From an uncultured Duncaniella sp. (lineage in GTDB: Bacteria; Bacteroidota; Bacteroidia; Bacteroidales; Muribaculaceae), in assembly GCA_910589485.1 (NCBI GenBank), contig CAJUSW010000009.1, positions 112,718 through 176,717 on the forward strand: 64,000 nucleotides of DNA, in the 5' to 3' direction. Positions 1 through 8,843 of the stretch are shown one piece after another. The position numbers and the translations under genes are program-made. The notes under the pieces are model-generated. The model had not been told where the DNA came from, searched no databases, and worked only from the letters and a program-made list of their open reading frames with translations. The stretch's first letter is position 1, and every line of letters starts with the position of its first letter.

Positions 1-401
1 CCGTCGGCGTTCATGACCCATACCTGGGTAACACCGTCGGGGGCATAAGTGAATGCAATCTTGTTGCCGCCGTCGATCCAGCAGTAAGAACCCTCGCTAC
101 GCGATGTGCGTGTGATCCTCTTGATGTCGGAGCCATCGGGATTCATCACGTAAAGGTCCATGTTGCTACGATTTTCCTCGAGGCTCTCGTAGGAGATTCC
201 GAAGAGGACCTTGGAGCCGTCGGGCGAGATTACAGGTGCACCGACTGTTCCCAATGCCTCAAGGGCATCGATGTCGAATGTACCGGTGGCCGATGTGAAT
301 TCGGGCTTGTCAATGATCTTCTCATCACTCTGTGATGATCCGGCACATCCTACCATCAGCGATGCGATAGCTGTGGAAGCCATGATGTTTTTGATATTCA
401 T
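1..401 (-). CDS. S9-family peptidase lipoprotein, N-terminal part (runs off the left edge)
   Basis: Reading minus from the ATG at 401-399 gives an open frame to the window edge, about 133 residues. It starts with a lipoprotein signal ending in LMVGC, so the protein is probably anchored in an envelope membrane. After the signal come WD40/TolB-like propeller repeats with the pattern SPDGSKVLF and MNPDGSDIKRIT, as in the N-terminal propeller of S9 prolyl-oligopeptidase/DPP enzymes. The catalytic alpha/beta-hydrolase domain would lie outside the window, so the peptidase call is family inference; a TolB-like propeller protein is the alternative. The start is only 4 bases after the prs stop, so the two are probably co-transcribed. 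Confidence 0.6.
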   Translation of the reverse strand, partial: MNIKNIMASTAIASLMVGCAGSSQSDEKIIDKPEFTSATGTFDIDALEALGTVGAPVISPDGSKVLFGISYESLEENRSNMDLYVMNPDGSDIKRITRTSRSEGSYCWIDGGNKIAFTYAPDGVTQVWVMNAD

Positions 402-405
402 GCTA

Positions 406-1350
406 TTACTTTATAAGGTATTGCGAGGAGATGGACTCGTGGGTGTGTACGCGACGGATAGTGTCGGCGAACAGACGGGCCACGGAGAGAATGGTCACCT
501 TATGGCAATTCTTGTTGAAGGGGATCGAGTTGGTGAACATGATCTCGGTCAATCCAGAATTGTCGACGCGCTCCGATGCGGGATCGCTCATGATGGCATG
601 AGAGCAGAGGGCGCGCACGCTACGGGCACCGGACTGCATCATGAGGTCGGCAGCCTTAGTGATAGTGCCGGCGGTGTCCACCATATCGTCAACGAGAATG
701 ACATCCTTGTCCTTTACATCGCCGATTACGGTCATGGCGGCCACGACATTGGCCTTGGCGCGCTGCTTGTGGCAGAGCACGAGGGGCACATTGAGGTACT
801 TGGCATAGTTGTTGGCACGTTTTGCGCCACCCACGTCGGGAGATGCTATGACAAGGTTCTCGAGCTTGAGCGACTGGATGTAGGGGATGAACACAGAAGA
901 TGCGTACAGATGATCCACCGGAATATCAAAGAAGCCTTGGATCTGATCGGCGTGGAGGTCCATTGTGATGACACGGTCAACGCCTGCTGTTGTGAGCAGA
1001 TTGGCGACGAGCTTGGCGGCGATGGATACACGGGGCTTGTCCTTGCGGTCCTGACGCGCCCAGCCGAAGTAGGGCATTACGGCGATAATTGATGCTGCCG
1101 AAGCGCGCTTGGCTGCATCGATCATCAATAGGAGCTCCATGAGATTGTCGGAGTTGGGGAACGTGGACTGAACGAGATAAACCTCGCAGCCGCGTATAGA
1201 CTCCTCGAATGAAACTTCGAACTCACCGTCGGCGAAGTACTGAATGTTCATCTTGCCCAGCTCGCAACCCAGGTCACGGCAGATTTCCTTTGCCATATAC
1301 TGGGATTTTGTACCGGCAAAGACTTTGATTGGTGGAAGATTGTCAATCAT
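406..1350 (-). CDS. prs: Ribose-phosphate pyrophosphokinase
   Basis: Makes PRPP from ribose 5-phosphate and ATP for purine, pyrimidine, histidine and NAD synthesis in the cytoplasm. The protein has the N-terminal IKVFAGTKSQYMAKEIC segment, the ATP-binding stretch PYFGWARQDRK, the flexible-loop region and the PRPP-binding motif DVILVDDMVDTAGTITKAA. From the ATG at 1350 it has 314 residues, the normal length for Prs. The frame stays open to an ATG at 1395, which would add 15 residues with no family similarity. A TAATTTTG -7 box on the minus strand (1411-1418) is compatible with either start. The next gene downstream is the S9-like lipoprotein. Confidence 0.95.
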   Translation of the reverse strand: MIDNLPPIKVFAGTKSQYMAKEICRDLGCELGKMNIQYFADGEFEVSFEESIRGCEVYLVQSTFPNSDNLMELLLMIDAAKRASAASIIAVMPYFGWARQDRKDKPRVSIAAKLVANLLTTAGVDRVITMDLHADQIQGFFDIPVDHLYASSVFIPYIQSLKLENLVIASPDVGGAKRANNYAKYLNVPLVLCHKQRAKANVVAAMTVIGDVKDKDVILVDDMVDTAGTITKAADLMMQSGARSVRALCSHAIMSDPASERVDNSGLTEIMFTNSIPFNKNCHKVTILSVARLFADTIRRVHTHESISSQYLIK

Positions 1351-1474
1351 AATATGTGATAATGAAGAGTTTTTGCTTAACGTGATGCTCGGCATTGCGC
1401 TTTACGAGTGCAAAATTACTAAAATTCCCCTTTAAACAGGTAGAATCGGGGAAAAATATTAGCACATGTGTATA

Positions 1475-2551
1475 TTATCGTTGGGAATATGCGCGCCATT
1501 TCTCGATAAGGGCCGACATGTCGGGGGGGATAGGTGCGGAAAAGAACATTTCTTCGCCAGTCACGGGATGCACAAATCCCAATGTGCGCGCATGGAGAGC
1601 CTGACGCGGGCACAGATCGAAGCAGTTGGCGATGAATTTCTGATAAGATCCTGAGCGCTCGCCACGGAGGATCCTGTCGCCTCCATAACGCGCGTCGCTG
1701 AACAGGGGGTGGCCTATGTGGGTCATGTGGACACGTATCTGGTGGGTGCGACCGGTCTCGAGGACGCATTTCACGAGGGCGACATGGCCGAAGTCCTCGA
1801 GCGTCTCGTAGTGGGTGACAGCGTGCTTGCCGGTGGGATCATCGGGCGGAAGCACACACATCTGCAGGCGATCTTTGGGGTTACGGCCTATATTGCCTTC
1901 GATTCTGCCGGCCGAGGGGGACGGGACACCCCACACCAGGGCGTTGTATTCACGCTTGGTGGTCTTGTTGAAGAACTGTTTGCCCAAATGGGTCTTGGCA
2001 TCGGGGGTCTTGGCTACGACGAGGAGGCCCGAAGTGTCCTTGTCGATGCGATGGACAAGTCCGAGGCGGGGATCGGAGACATCGTAGTCGGGGTTGTCGC
2101 GGAAATGCCAGGCGAGGGCATTGACAAGGGTGCCGGAGTAATTTCCATGTCCGGGATGCACCACGAGTCCGGCCGGCTTGTTGACCACAAGCACGGTATC
2201 ATCCTCATAGACAATGTCGAGAGGAATGTCCTCGGCTATGATTTCGAGCTCGTAGCGCGGGCGGTCCATCACGACCTGCACCACGTCGAGCGGTTTTACC
2301 CTGTAGTTGGACTTGACGGGGCGGCCGTTAACAAGAATACATCCGGCATCGGCGGCCTGCTGGACACGGTTGCGGGATGAGTGCTCGAGGCGGCCCACAA
2401 GGAACTTGTCGACCCTAAGGAGCTGTTGCCCCTTGTCGGCTACAAACCGGAAATGCTCATACATTTCCACCCCGTCGGGCGAGGAGACAGCCGAATCGTC
2501 CAATGAGTCGTCAGAGATATCGGGATCTTCAATGTCAAGGATCTGTGACAT
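1475..2551 (-). CDS. rluD: RluD-family 23S rRNA pseudouridine synthase
   Basis: Isomerises uridines in large-subunit rRNA. An acidic N-terminal extension of about 35 residues precedes an S4 RNA-binding domain (about 43-95), then the RsuA/RluA catalytic domain. The catalytic Asp170 sits in the motif HRIDKDTSGLLVVAKT. The C-terminal part has the expected TGRTHQIRVHM motif. Length (358 residues) is normal for RluD in Bacteroidetes. It follows the PASTA protein gene on the same strand, but a 190-bp palindromic repeat separates the two. The subgroup (RluD rather than RluC or RluA) is inferred from the S4 domain and the neighbourhood. Confidence 0.9.
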   Translation of the reverse strand: MSQILDIEDPDISDDSLDDSAVSSPDGVEMYEHFRFVADKGQQLLRVDKFLVGRLEHSSRNRVQQAADAGCILVNGRPVKSNYRVKPLDVVQVVMDRPRYELEIIAEDIPLDIVYEDDTVLVVNKPAGLVVHPGHGNYSGTLVNALAWHFRDNPDYDVSDPRLGLVHRIDKDTSGLLVVAKTPDAKTHLGKQFFNKTTKREYNALVWGVPSPSAGRIEGNIGRNPKDRLQMCVLPPDDPTGKHAVTHYETLEDFGHVALVKCVLETGRTHQIRVHMTHIGHPLFSDARYGGDRILRGERSGSYQKFIANCFDLCPRQALHARTLGFVHPVTGEEMFFSAPIPPDMSALIEKWRAYSQR

Positions 2552-2568
2552 GCGCGTTTCTTAATAAT

Positions 2569-2756
2569 AAGTAAGTCTTAAAAATTAACCGCTATATGTA
2601 AGTCCTAAAGAGCTTGCCCAATAAATCTTGTTCTTTTTGGTTATTTTGGCATTGTCACTCAGTCGCATAGCTCGCTATGCTCCTTCATTCCGCAGCCAAA
2701 ATACCGCAAAAATAACTGCGATTTATATGTGCATTAATTTTTACGACTTACTTAGG
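2569..2756. repeat. Palindromic intergenic element, family B
   Basis: A 188-bp non-coding element fills the gap between the PASTA gene and rluD. Its ends are inverted repeats of 20 bases, AAGTAAGTCTTAAAAATTAA at 2569 and its complement with one mismatch at 2737-2756. The inside folds again through TTTTGGTTATTTTGGC against GCCAAAATACCGCAAAAA. The central loop carries GCATAGCTCGCTATGC, the same core as in the larger elements at 11094 and 50139. No open reading frame of note. Confidence 0.7.
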
Positions 2757-2770
2757 ACAATATGCTGCGA

Positions 2771-3361
2771 TCAGAACAGGTCGAGCTGTCCGTCGGTTTC
2801 CTCGGGGAGTTCCTCGGTGACGGAATCGGTGAAAACCTCCTGGACACCCTGGCCAACTTCGAGATCAATCGTAGCGGTTACCGGCACACGTGCTCCTGCC
2901 TGCAGGCGCACGCCCTTGTACTTCACGCCGAGCACGAGATCCTTGAATTCGCTGGGGATCCTTACCTCGCGGATGTTCTTGATCTCAAGTCCCTCGAGGA
3001 TCGATCGGGCCTGACGGAGAGAGATGTCGGAGAGGGAGGGGAGTGTCACCATCTTGGGGGAGAAGGCATTGATGGTGAGAAATACTTCGCGGCCCTCTTT
3101 CACGATGGTGCCGGCCTTGGGGTTCTGCTCAATGACGGTGCCGGGGGCGGTGTGGTTGTCGTAGACCGAATCGGCCACGATGCCCTTGAGCCCCTCGGTG
3201 TCGAGAAGCGAGACTGCCCGATCGAATGCGAGAGTGCGCACGGCCGGAACGGCGATAGTCTCGCCATGGCGGGTCCATTTATCAAGCCACAGCATGGACA
3301 GCCATCCGATAATGACTGCTACGATGACCATGAGGCCGATGTTTATGAGTATTTTTTTCAT
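2771..3361 (-). CDS. Membrane-anchored PASTA-domain protein
   Basis: A 196-residue protein with one N-terminal membrane segment (about residues 5-25) followed by PASTA domains (about 35-102 and 103-172) and an acidic tail. PASTA domains bind peptidoglycan or beta-lactam-like ligands in penicillin-binding proteins and Ser/Thr kinases. Here there is no kinase or transpeptidase domain, so the role is probably structural or sensory in the periplasm. PASTA protein followed by rluD is a common arrangement in Bacteroidales. The exact function is not known. Confidence 0.85.
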   Translation of the reverse strand: MKKILINIGLMVIVAVIIGWLSMLWLDKWTRHGETIAVPAVRTLAFDRAVSLLDTEGLKGIVADSVYDNHTAPGTVIEQNPKAGTIVKEGREVFLTINAFSPKMVTLPSLSDISLRQARSILEGLEIKNIREVRIPSEFKDLVLGVKYKGVRLQAGARVPVTATIDLEVGQGVQEVFTDSVTEELPEETDGQLDLF

Positions 3362-3376
3362 GACTATTCCCGTTGT

Positions 3377-3418
3377 TAAGTGAAACGCTATATGTAGGTC
3401 TTTTTAAGACTTACTTAA
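3377..3418. repeat. Fragment of the family B repeat
   Basis: The stretch between lon and the PASTA gene contains CGCTATATGTAGGTC followed by TTTTTAAGACTTACTTAA. Both halves match the left end of the element at 2569, but with one half inverted relative to the other. It looks like a rearranged or deleted copy. Confidence 0.5.
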
Positions 3419-5799
3419 GCCTTGAGGGCTATGTCGAACACCTGGTCAATCTCCTTGACGTAGTGGAAGGTGAGCCCTTCGAGATATATGGGGCGGATAT
3501 CCTCGATGTCCTTGCGGTTGTCGGCACACAGCACAATGTCGGTTATGCCGGCGCGCTTGGCAGCCAGGATCTTTTCTTTAATGCCACCGACAGGGAGCAC
3601 CTTGCCACGCAAAGTGATCTCGCCGGTCATGGCAAGACGTTCGCGCACTGGACGGCCCGTGAGAGCCGAGAGGATGGAGGTGCAGAGGGTAATTCCGGCC
3701 GAGGGACCGTCCTTGGGGATAGCTCCTTCGGGTACATGGATGTGCAGAGGGTGGGAGTCGAACCACTCGTTGTCGATTCCGTAGCGATCGCTACGAGAAC
3801 GAACGATCTGGGAGGCGATCACGGCCGATTCCTTCATGACGTCGCCGAGATTACCGGTGAGAGTGAGTTTGTCGGCTTTGCCTTGTGAGAATGAGGATTC
3901 TATGAAGAGGATCTCGCCACCCACGGCTGTCCAAGCAAGGCCGACGGCCACGCCGGGAATATCGGACACCTCATATCTTTCAGGGGTGAAACGCTCCACG
4001 CCGAGATAGTCGCGGAGCTGGTCGGGGGTGACCTGAAGGGTGTAGTCTTCGCCACGCATTTTTCGCAACACGATGCGACGCACCACTTTGGCTATCTGCT
4101 TCTCGAGCTGGCGCACACCGCTTTCGCTGGTGTAGCCTTCCACGATGCGGGTGATGGCTTCGGGTGAGAAGGAGATCTCGTCGGTGGCAAAGCCGTTTTC
4201 GATGGCGATGCGCGGCACGAGGTGACGGCGGGCAATCTCGATCTTTTCCTCAATGAGATAGCCCGAGATGTCGATGATCTCCATACGGTCGAGCAACGGC
4301 TGTGGGATGGTGGAGAGGGTGTTGGCTGTGGCGATGAACAGCACGTGGGAGAGGTCGTAGTCGACATCCACGTAATTGTCATGGAAATGGCTGTTCTGCT
4401 CAGGATCGAGCACCTCAAGCAAAGCCGAGGATGGATCGCCCTTGAAATCACTGCCGGTCTTGTCGATCTCATCGAGAAGCAACACGGGGTTGGAACTGCC
4501 GGCGCGCTTTATGGCATCGATTATGCGGCCGGGCATAGCTCCTATGTAGGTGCGCCGGTGGCCACGTATCTCGGCCTCATCGTGGAGTCCACCGAGTGAT
4601 ACGCGCTGATATTTGCGGTTCAAGGCTCGGGCGATCGATTGGCCGAGAGAGGTCTTGCCTACACCGGGTGCGCCAACAAGACATATGATGGGGGAACGGC
4701 CCTCGGGGGTATTCATCATCACGGCGAGTTGCTCAAGGATGCGTTCCTTGACCTTCTCGAGTCCGTAATGATCGCGGTCGAGTGTCTGTTCAGCTTCGGA
4801 AAAATCAGCGTTCACGGTGTCCATGACTCCCCACGGCAGGTCGGTGAGCAGTTGCAGATAGCTGTATTGCACGGAATAGTCGGGGCTCTGGGGGTTGAGG
4901 CGACGCAGCTTGTCGAGTTCTTTCTGGAACGATTCGCGCACCTTGTCGGGCATGTTCAATGCCTCGGCTTTCTTCTGGAACCGGCGACTGTCGTCGTCGT
5001 TGCCGTAAAGCTCGTCGCGGAGCACCTCGAACTCGTGTTGCAGGTAGTGGTTGCGCTGCTGCTCGTCGATGTTGCGCATGGCCTTGCGACGGATCTCGTT
5101 GCGAATCTCGGAGAACTGTTCCTGACGGGCGAGGAGCCCCATCAGGTGCATTGCGCGGTCCTTGAGACGGGAGTGGCGCAACAGGGCCATTTTCTCATCC
5201 AGATTGAAGCCTGCATGGCTGGCGATCATGTTAACCATCAGTCCGGGCGCCTTGAGGTCCTTGATATTGACCATCAGCTCGCTCGGATTCTCGCCGTTCT
5301 GCCCGAGGATGCGCAGAGTGGTGGAGCGGATATCCTCAATTAAGACTGCAAATTCCTTGTCGGTGGGACGGGGTGAAGTCTCACGACATTCTTTGGCCTG
5401 GACAGAAAGGGCGCCGGGAATTGTGTTGCCCGCACCGGGGCCGGTGATCTTAACCTTGCCACGCGCACATAATATCGCGGTAGTGGTGCCGTCGGGGAGC
5501 TGAAGCACTTTCACTACATCGGCAATCACTCCGTAGGGGTTGAGATCATCTACACCCGGAGCTTCCATGTTGGGGTCGGTCTGACAGAAGACGCCAACCG
5601 GGATCTTGTGCTCCATGGCATAGTTGGCGGTTTTTATCGTGAGATCACGCCCCATCATAATGGGAACGCTCACAAACGGGAACAGCACCATATCGCGAAG
5701 CGGAATCACGGGCAGATCCTCGAGCGTGGGAGCCGTCTGTTTTCCGTCGCTATTTAACTCTATCTGGCCGATAGATATTATCTTATGCTCATCTTTCAT
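3415..5799 (-). CDS. lon: ATP-dependent Lon protease
   Basis: Degrades misfolded and regulatory proteins in the cytoplasm as a hexameric AAA+ protease. From the ATG at 5799 it has 794 residues: N-terminal LON substrate domain (about 25-220), coiled middle, AAA+ module with Walker A GAPGVGKT (about 376), Walker B LLLDEIDK, and a protease domain with the catalytic pair Ser700 (PKDGPSAG) and Lys741 (GGIKEKI). The frame is open to 5907, but a good minus-strand promoter at 5835-5865 lies inside that extension, so 5799 is the better start. This gives a leader of about 30 bases. Confidence 0.96.
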   Translation of the reverse strand: MKDEHKIISIGQIELNSDGKQTAPTLEDLPVIPLRDMVLFPFVSVPIMMGRDLTIKTANYAMEHKIPVGVFCQTDPNMEAPGVDDLNPYGVIADVVKVLQLPDGTTTAILCARGKVKITGPGAGNTIPGALSVQAKECRETSPRPTDKEFAVLIEDIRSTTLRILGQNGENPSELMVNIKDLKAPGLMVNMIASHAGFNLDEKMALLRHSRLKDRAMHLMGLLARQEQFSEIRNEIRRKAMRNIDEQQRNHYLQHEFEVLRDELYGNDDDSRRFQKKAEALNMPDKVRESFQKELDKLRRLNPQSPDYSVQYSYLQLLTDLPWGVMDTVNADFSEAEQTLDRDHYGLEKVKERILEQLAVMMNTPEGRSPIICLVGAPGVGKTSLGQSIARALNRKYQRVSLGGLHDEAEIRGHRRTYIGAMPGRIIDAIKRAGSSNPVLLLDEIDKTGSDFKGDPSSALLEVLDPEQNSHFHDNYVDVDYDLSHVLFIATANTLSTIPQPLLDRMEIIDISGYLIEEKIEIARRHLVPRIAIENGFATDEISFSPEAITRIVEGYTSESGVRQLEKQIAKVVRRIVLRKMRGEDYTLQVTPDQLRDYLGVERFTPERYEVSDIPGVAVGLAWTAVGGEILFIESSFSQGKADKLTLTGNLGDVMKESAVIASQIVRSRSDRYGIDNEWFDSHPLHIHVPEGAIPKDGPSAGITLCTSILSALTGRPVRERLAMTGEITLRGKVLPVGGIKEKILAAKRAGITDIVLCADNRKDIEDIRPIYLEGLTFHYVKEIDQVFDIALKA

Positions 5800-5834
5800 G
5801 TGCAGTAGGGTAGAATACTGAAATTTTGCGGGTT

Positions 5835-5865
5835 CAAAGTTACGAAAAAAGGGGGACGTGGCAAA
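5835..5865 (-). promoter_or_regulatory. Promoter of lon
   Basis: On the minus strand, TTTG (complement of 5862-5865), 19 bases, then TAACTTTG (complement of 5835-5842). This matches the Bacteroidetes housekeeping promoter. It places transcription start near 5828, about 29 bases before the lon ATG at 5799. Confidence 0.65.
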
Positions 5866-5904
5866 ATCCTCACCCGCATGATTGCAGTTGCGGACAAATA
5901 CAGC

Positions 5905-5947
5905 CAAGGCCGGTCAGGAAGCGAGGGGCTTTTCCTGACCGGCCTTG
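5905..5947 (-). terminator. Hairpin terminator of the thiamine operon
   Basis: A perfect 15-bp inverted repeat (CAAGGCCGGTCAGGA at 5905-5919, complement at 5933-5947) lies just after the thiH stop and before the lon promoter. There is no long T run, so termination efficiency is uncertain. Confidence 0.65.
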
Positions 5948-5978
5948 ATTAAAGTATATTCCGGATAAAGCCGGGGAA

Positions 5979-7088
5979 TCAGTCGAACACTTTGTCCCAG
6001 TCCTTCCACACGGCTTCATAGCCGAGACGGCGAATCTCCTCAGTGACTGCCTGTGGGGTGCGGGCATCGGACACCTCAAATTGCTCAAGGGCATCGGGGG
6101 TGGAGCGGTAGCCTCCCGGCTCGGTCTTGCTACCGGCGCTCATCGATGTGACTCCGAGTTTCATCATATTGGCGCGGAAGGCGGGATCCTCGCGGGTGGA
6201 ATAGGATATATCCACATCGTGGTCGAATATGCGGAATGCGAATGTGACCTGGGCGAGCTGACGGTCGGTCATAACTACCTTTGGCTGATACCCGCCCTCG
6301 GCGGGACACATGCGGGGGAAGTTTACGCTGTAGCGGGTCTTCCAATAATTTCTCCGCAGGTAGCGCAGATGGCGGGCGAGCATGGTGAGGTCGGTGCGCC
6401 AGTCCTCAAGCCCTATCAGCACTCCCATGCCGATCTTGTGGACTCCGGCCTGGCCCATGCGGTCAAATCCGTTGACGCGCCAATCGAAAATCGATTTCAT
6501 GCCTTTGGGGTGGTATTTCCGGTAATTGGCTTTGTGGTAAGTCTCCTGGAAACACACCACGCCGTTGAGTCCGCTATGGGTGAGGCGTTCATAATGCTCG
6601 GCGCTCATAGGGCCGACCTCGATGGAGAGGTTGTTGAAATAAGGCCGGGCTGTCCTCAACACCTGCTCAATATAATCCACACCGTTGATCGCAGGATGTT
6701 CACCCGAGACAATGAGCAGATTCTCGAACGGGCCAAGCTCGCGGATGGCTTTACACTCCTCCCTGACCTGATCCATTGTGAGGGTGACGCGTTTGAGCGG
6801 GTTGTTGTGATTGAAACCGCAATATACGCATGCGTTGGCACATGCGTTGGATACGTACATGGGGATGTACATCGAGATGGTCTTACCGAACCGTTCGAGA
6901 GTGTAGCGGTTGCTCAGACGGGCCATTTCCTCGAGAAACGGTTCGGCTGCCGGTGAGATCAGAGCCATAAAGTCCTCCACCGAAAGGTGTTGTTTCTTTA
7001 AAGCTATGCGGACATCACTCTCGGTTCTCGACTCGATGAACCGGGTGGTTTCGTCCCAGTCGTATTTCTCTAATTCGTCAGAAAACAC
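5979..7088 (-). CDS. thiH: 2-iminoacetate synthase (tyrosine lyase)
   Basis: Radical-SAM enzyme that splits tyrosine into p-cresol and dehydroglycine (2-iminoacetate), the nitrogen and carbon donor for the thiazole ring. The 4Fe-4S motif is C83-x3-C87-x2-C90 in NACANACVYCGFNHNN. Length 369 residues is typical. ThiH, rather than the oxygen-dependent ThiO, fits an anaerobe. It is the last gene of the thiamine operon, 29 bases after thiC, and works with ThiG and ThiS. Confidence 0.95.
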   Translation of the reverse strand: MFSDELEKYDWDETTRFIESRTESDVRIALKKQHLSVEDFMALISPAAEPFLEEMARLSNRYTLERFGKTISMYIPMYVSNACANACVYCGFNHNNPLKRVTLTMDQVREECKAIRELGPFENLLIVSGEHPAINGVDYIEQVLRTARPYFNNLSIEVGPMSAEHYERLTHSGLNGVVCFQETYHKANYRKYHPKGMKSIFDWRVNGFDRMGQAGVHKIGMGVLIGLEDWRTDLTMLARHLRYLRRNYWKTRYSVNFPRMCPAEGGYQPKVVMTDRQLAQVTFAFRIFDHDVDISYSTREDPAFRANMMKLGVTSMSAGSKTEPGGYRSTPDALEQFEVSDARTPQAVTEEIRRLGYEAVWKDWDKVFD

Positions 7089-7117
7089 TTTTGCTGAAAT
7101 TTAAGAGTGAGACCAAA

Positions 7118-8818
7118 TCATTTCGCGCAATCGTCGACGAGCTGGCGGGTGATGCGCATGGCACAGAAATTAGGTCCGCACATGGTACAGAAATGATCAT
7201 CGTCCTTGTGGCTTTCCACATAATACTGACGGGCGCGCGCCGGGTCGAGCGAGAGATTGAACTGATCCTTCCACCGGAACTCGAAACGGGCTTTGCTCAT
7301 GGCATCATCGCGCAACTGTGCTCCCGGATGGCCCTTGGCTATATCGGCGGCATGAGCGGCAATCTTGTAGGTGATCACACCGTTGCGCACATCCTCGAGA
7401 TTGGGGAGGGCAAGATGCTCCTTGGGGGTCACATAACAGATCATGGCTGTGCCCATCCATGCAATCTGAGCCGCTCCGATGGCCGATGTGATATGATCGT
7501 ATCCAGGCGCGATGTCAGTAGTGAGCGGGCCGAGTGTATAGAATGGAGCCTCGTGGCATTTCTCGATCTGCCGGTCCATATTCTCACGGATCTTGTGCAT
7601 AGGCACATGTCCGGGGCCTTCGATAAGTACCTGTACATTGTGTCGCCATGCTATTTCGGTGAGCTCGCCAAGGACGTCCAGTTCAAGGAACTGAGAGCGG
7701 TCGTTGGCATCGTGGATCGAACCGGGACGCAGACCGTCGCCAAGTGACACGGCCACGTCGTAGGCAGCAAGAATCTCGCATATCTCATCGAAATGGGTGT
7801 ACAGGAAATTCTCCTCGTTGTGGATCACCGCCCAGCGGGTCATGATGGATCCTCCGCGTGACACAATGCCAGTAAGGCGTTCCTGCACCATGTCGGCATG
7901 CGCCCTGAGCGCACCGGCATGGATGGTGAAGTAGTCCACACCTTGCTCGGCCTGCTCTATGAGAGTGTCGCGATATATCTCCCATGTGAGATCCTCAACC
8001 TTGCCGTTGACTTTCTCAAGGGCCTGATAGACGGGGACCGTCCCGACGGGAACGGGACAGTTGCGTATGATCCATTCGCGGGTCTCGTGGATATTGTCGC
8101 CGGTGGAAAGATCCATGAGGGTGTCGCCTCCCCAGTAACAGCTCCACACGGCCTTGCTGACCTCCTCCTCGATGCCTGACGAGAGGGCTGAATTGCCTAT
8201 ATTGGTGTTGAGTTTCACCAGGAAGTTCTTGCCTATGATCATAGGCTCGGCCTCAGGATGATTGATATTGGCGGGGAGTACCGCCCTTCCGGCAGCAATC
8301 TCATCCCTGACAAATTCGGGTGTGATATGGCTCGGAATACCCATGGCCTGTGCATTATTGTTCTCGCGGATAGCTACATATTCCATCTCGGGGGTGATTA
8401 CGCCCTGTCTGGCGAGAGCCATCTGGGTGATTCCCCTCCCGCTTACAGCCCTGCGGGGTGCATAGCGGTGGGCGAAGCGGATGGAATCGAGCGACTTGTC
8501 CTCCTCGCGCATACGACCATACTCGGATGTGATGCGAGGGAGCAGTTCGAGATCATCGCGCGAGGCTATAAGCTCCTCGCGGATACGGGGTAAACCGGCA
8601 TTTATGTCGACCTTGACGGCGGGGTCGGTGTAAACACCGCTTGTGTCGTAGACGTAGACCGGAGGATTGTCGGTCATAATCTTCTCACCACCGTTGACAT
8701 TGACTGTGGGGGTGAGGTTGACACGACGCATAGCAACTTTTATGGGGAACAGTTCTCCCTCGATATATACTTTTTCGGACCCCGGATAGGAGTTCACATT
8801 GATATTCTCAATAGTCAT
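7118..8818 (-). CDS. thiC: Phosphomethylpyrimidine synthase
   Basis: Rearranges aminoimidazole ribotide into hydroxymethylpyrimidine phosphate, the pyrimidine half of thiamine. The C-terminal iron-sulfur motif is CTMCGPNFC, the atypical CX2CX4C of ThiC radical-SAM enzymes. The body carries the expected GGD/MDLSTGDNIHETREWI and EGPGHVPMHKI segments. 566 residues is normal. The operon supplies both halves of thiamine: ThiC and ThiD for the pyrimidine, ThiG/S/H for the thiazole. Confidence 0.97.
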   Translation of the reverse strand: MTIENINVNSYPGSEKVYIEGELFPIKVAMRRVNLTPTVNVNGGEKIMTDNPPVYVYDTSGVYTDPAVKVDINAGLPRIREELIASRDDLELLPRITSEYGRMREEDKSLDSIRFAHRYAPRRAVSGRGITQMALARQGVITPEMEYVAIRENNNAQAMGIPSHITPEFVRDEIAAGRAVLPANINHPEAEPMIIGKNFLVKLNTNIGNSALSSGIEEEVSKAVWSCYWGGDTLMDLSTGDNIHETREWIIRNCPVPVGTVPVYQALEKVNGKVEDLTWEIYRDTLIEQAEQGVDYFTIHAGALRAHADMVQERLTGIVSRGGSIMTRWAVIHNEENFLYTHFDEICEILAAYDVAVSLGDGLRPGSIHDANDRSQFLELDVLGELTEIAWRHNVQVLIEGPGHVPMHKIRENMDRQIEKCHEAPFYTLGPLTTDIAPGYDHITSAIGAAQIAWMGTAMICYVTPKEHLALPNLEDVRNGVITYKIAAHAADIAKGHPGAQLRDDAMSKARFEFRWKDQFNLSLDPARARQYYVESHKDDDHFCTMCGPNFCAMRITRQLVDDCAK

Positions 8819-8843
8819 CGTGATTGGTGTGGTGTCGCGTGGA

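Noticed and set aside
4639..5343. Long plus-strand frame inside lon
   Set aside because: Shadow of the lon reading frame; lon has complete motifs.
5800..5907. N-terminal extension of lon by 36 residues
   Set aside because: It contains the promoter and has no family similarity.
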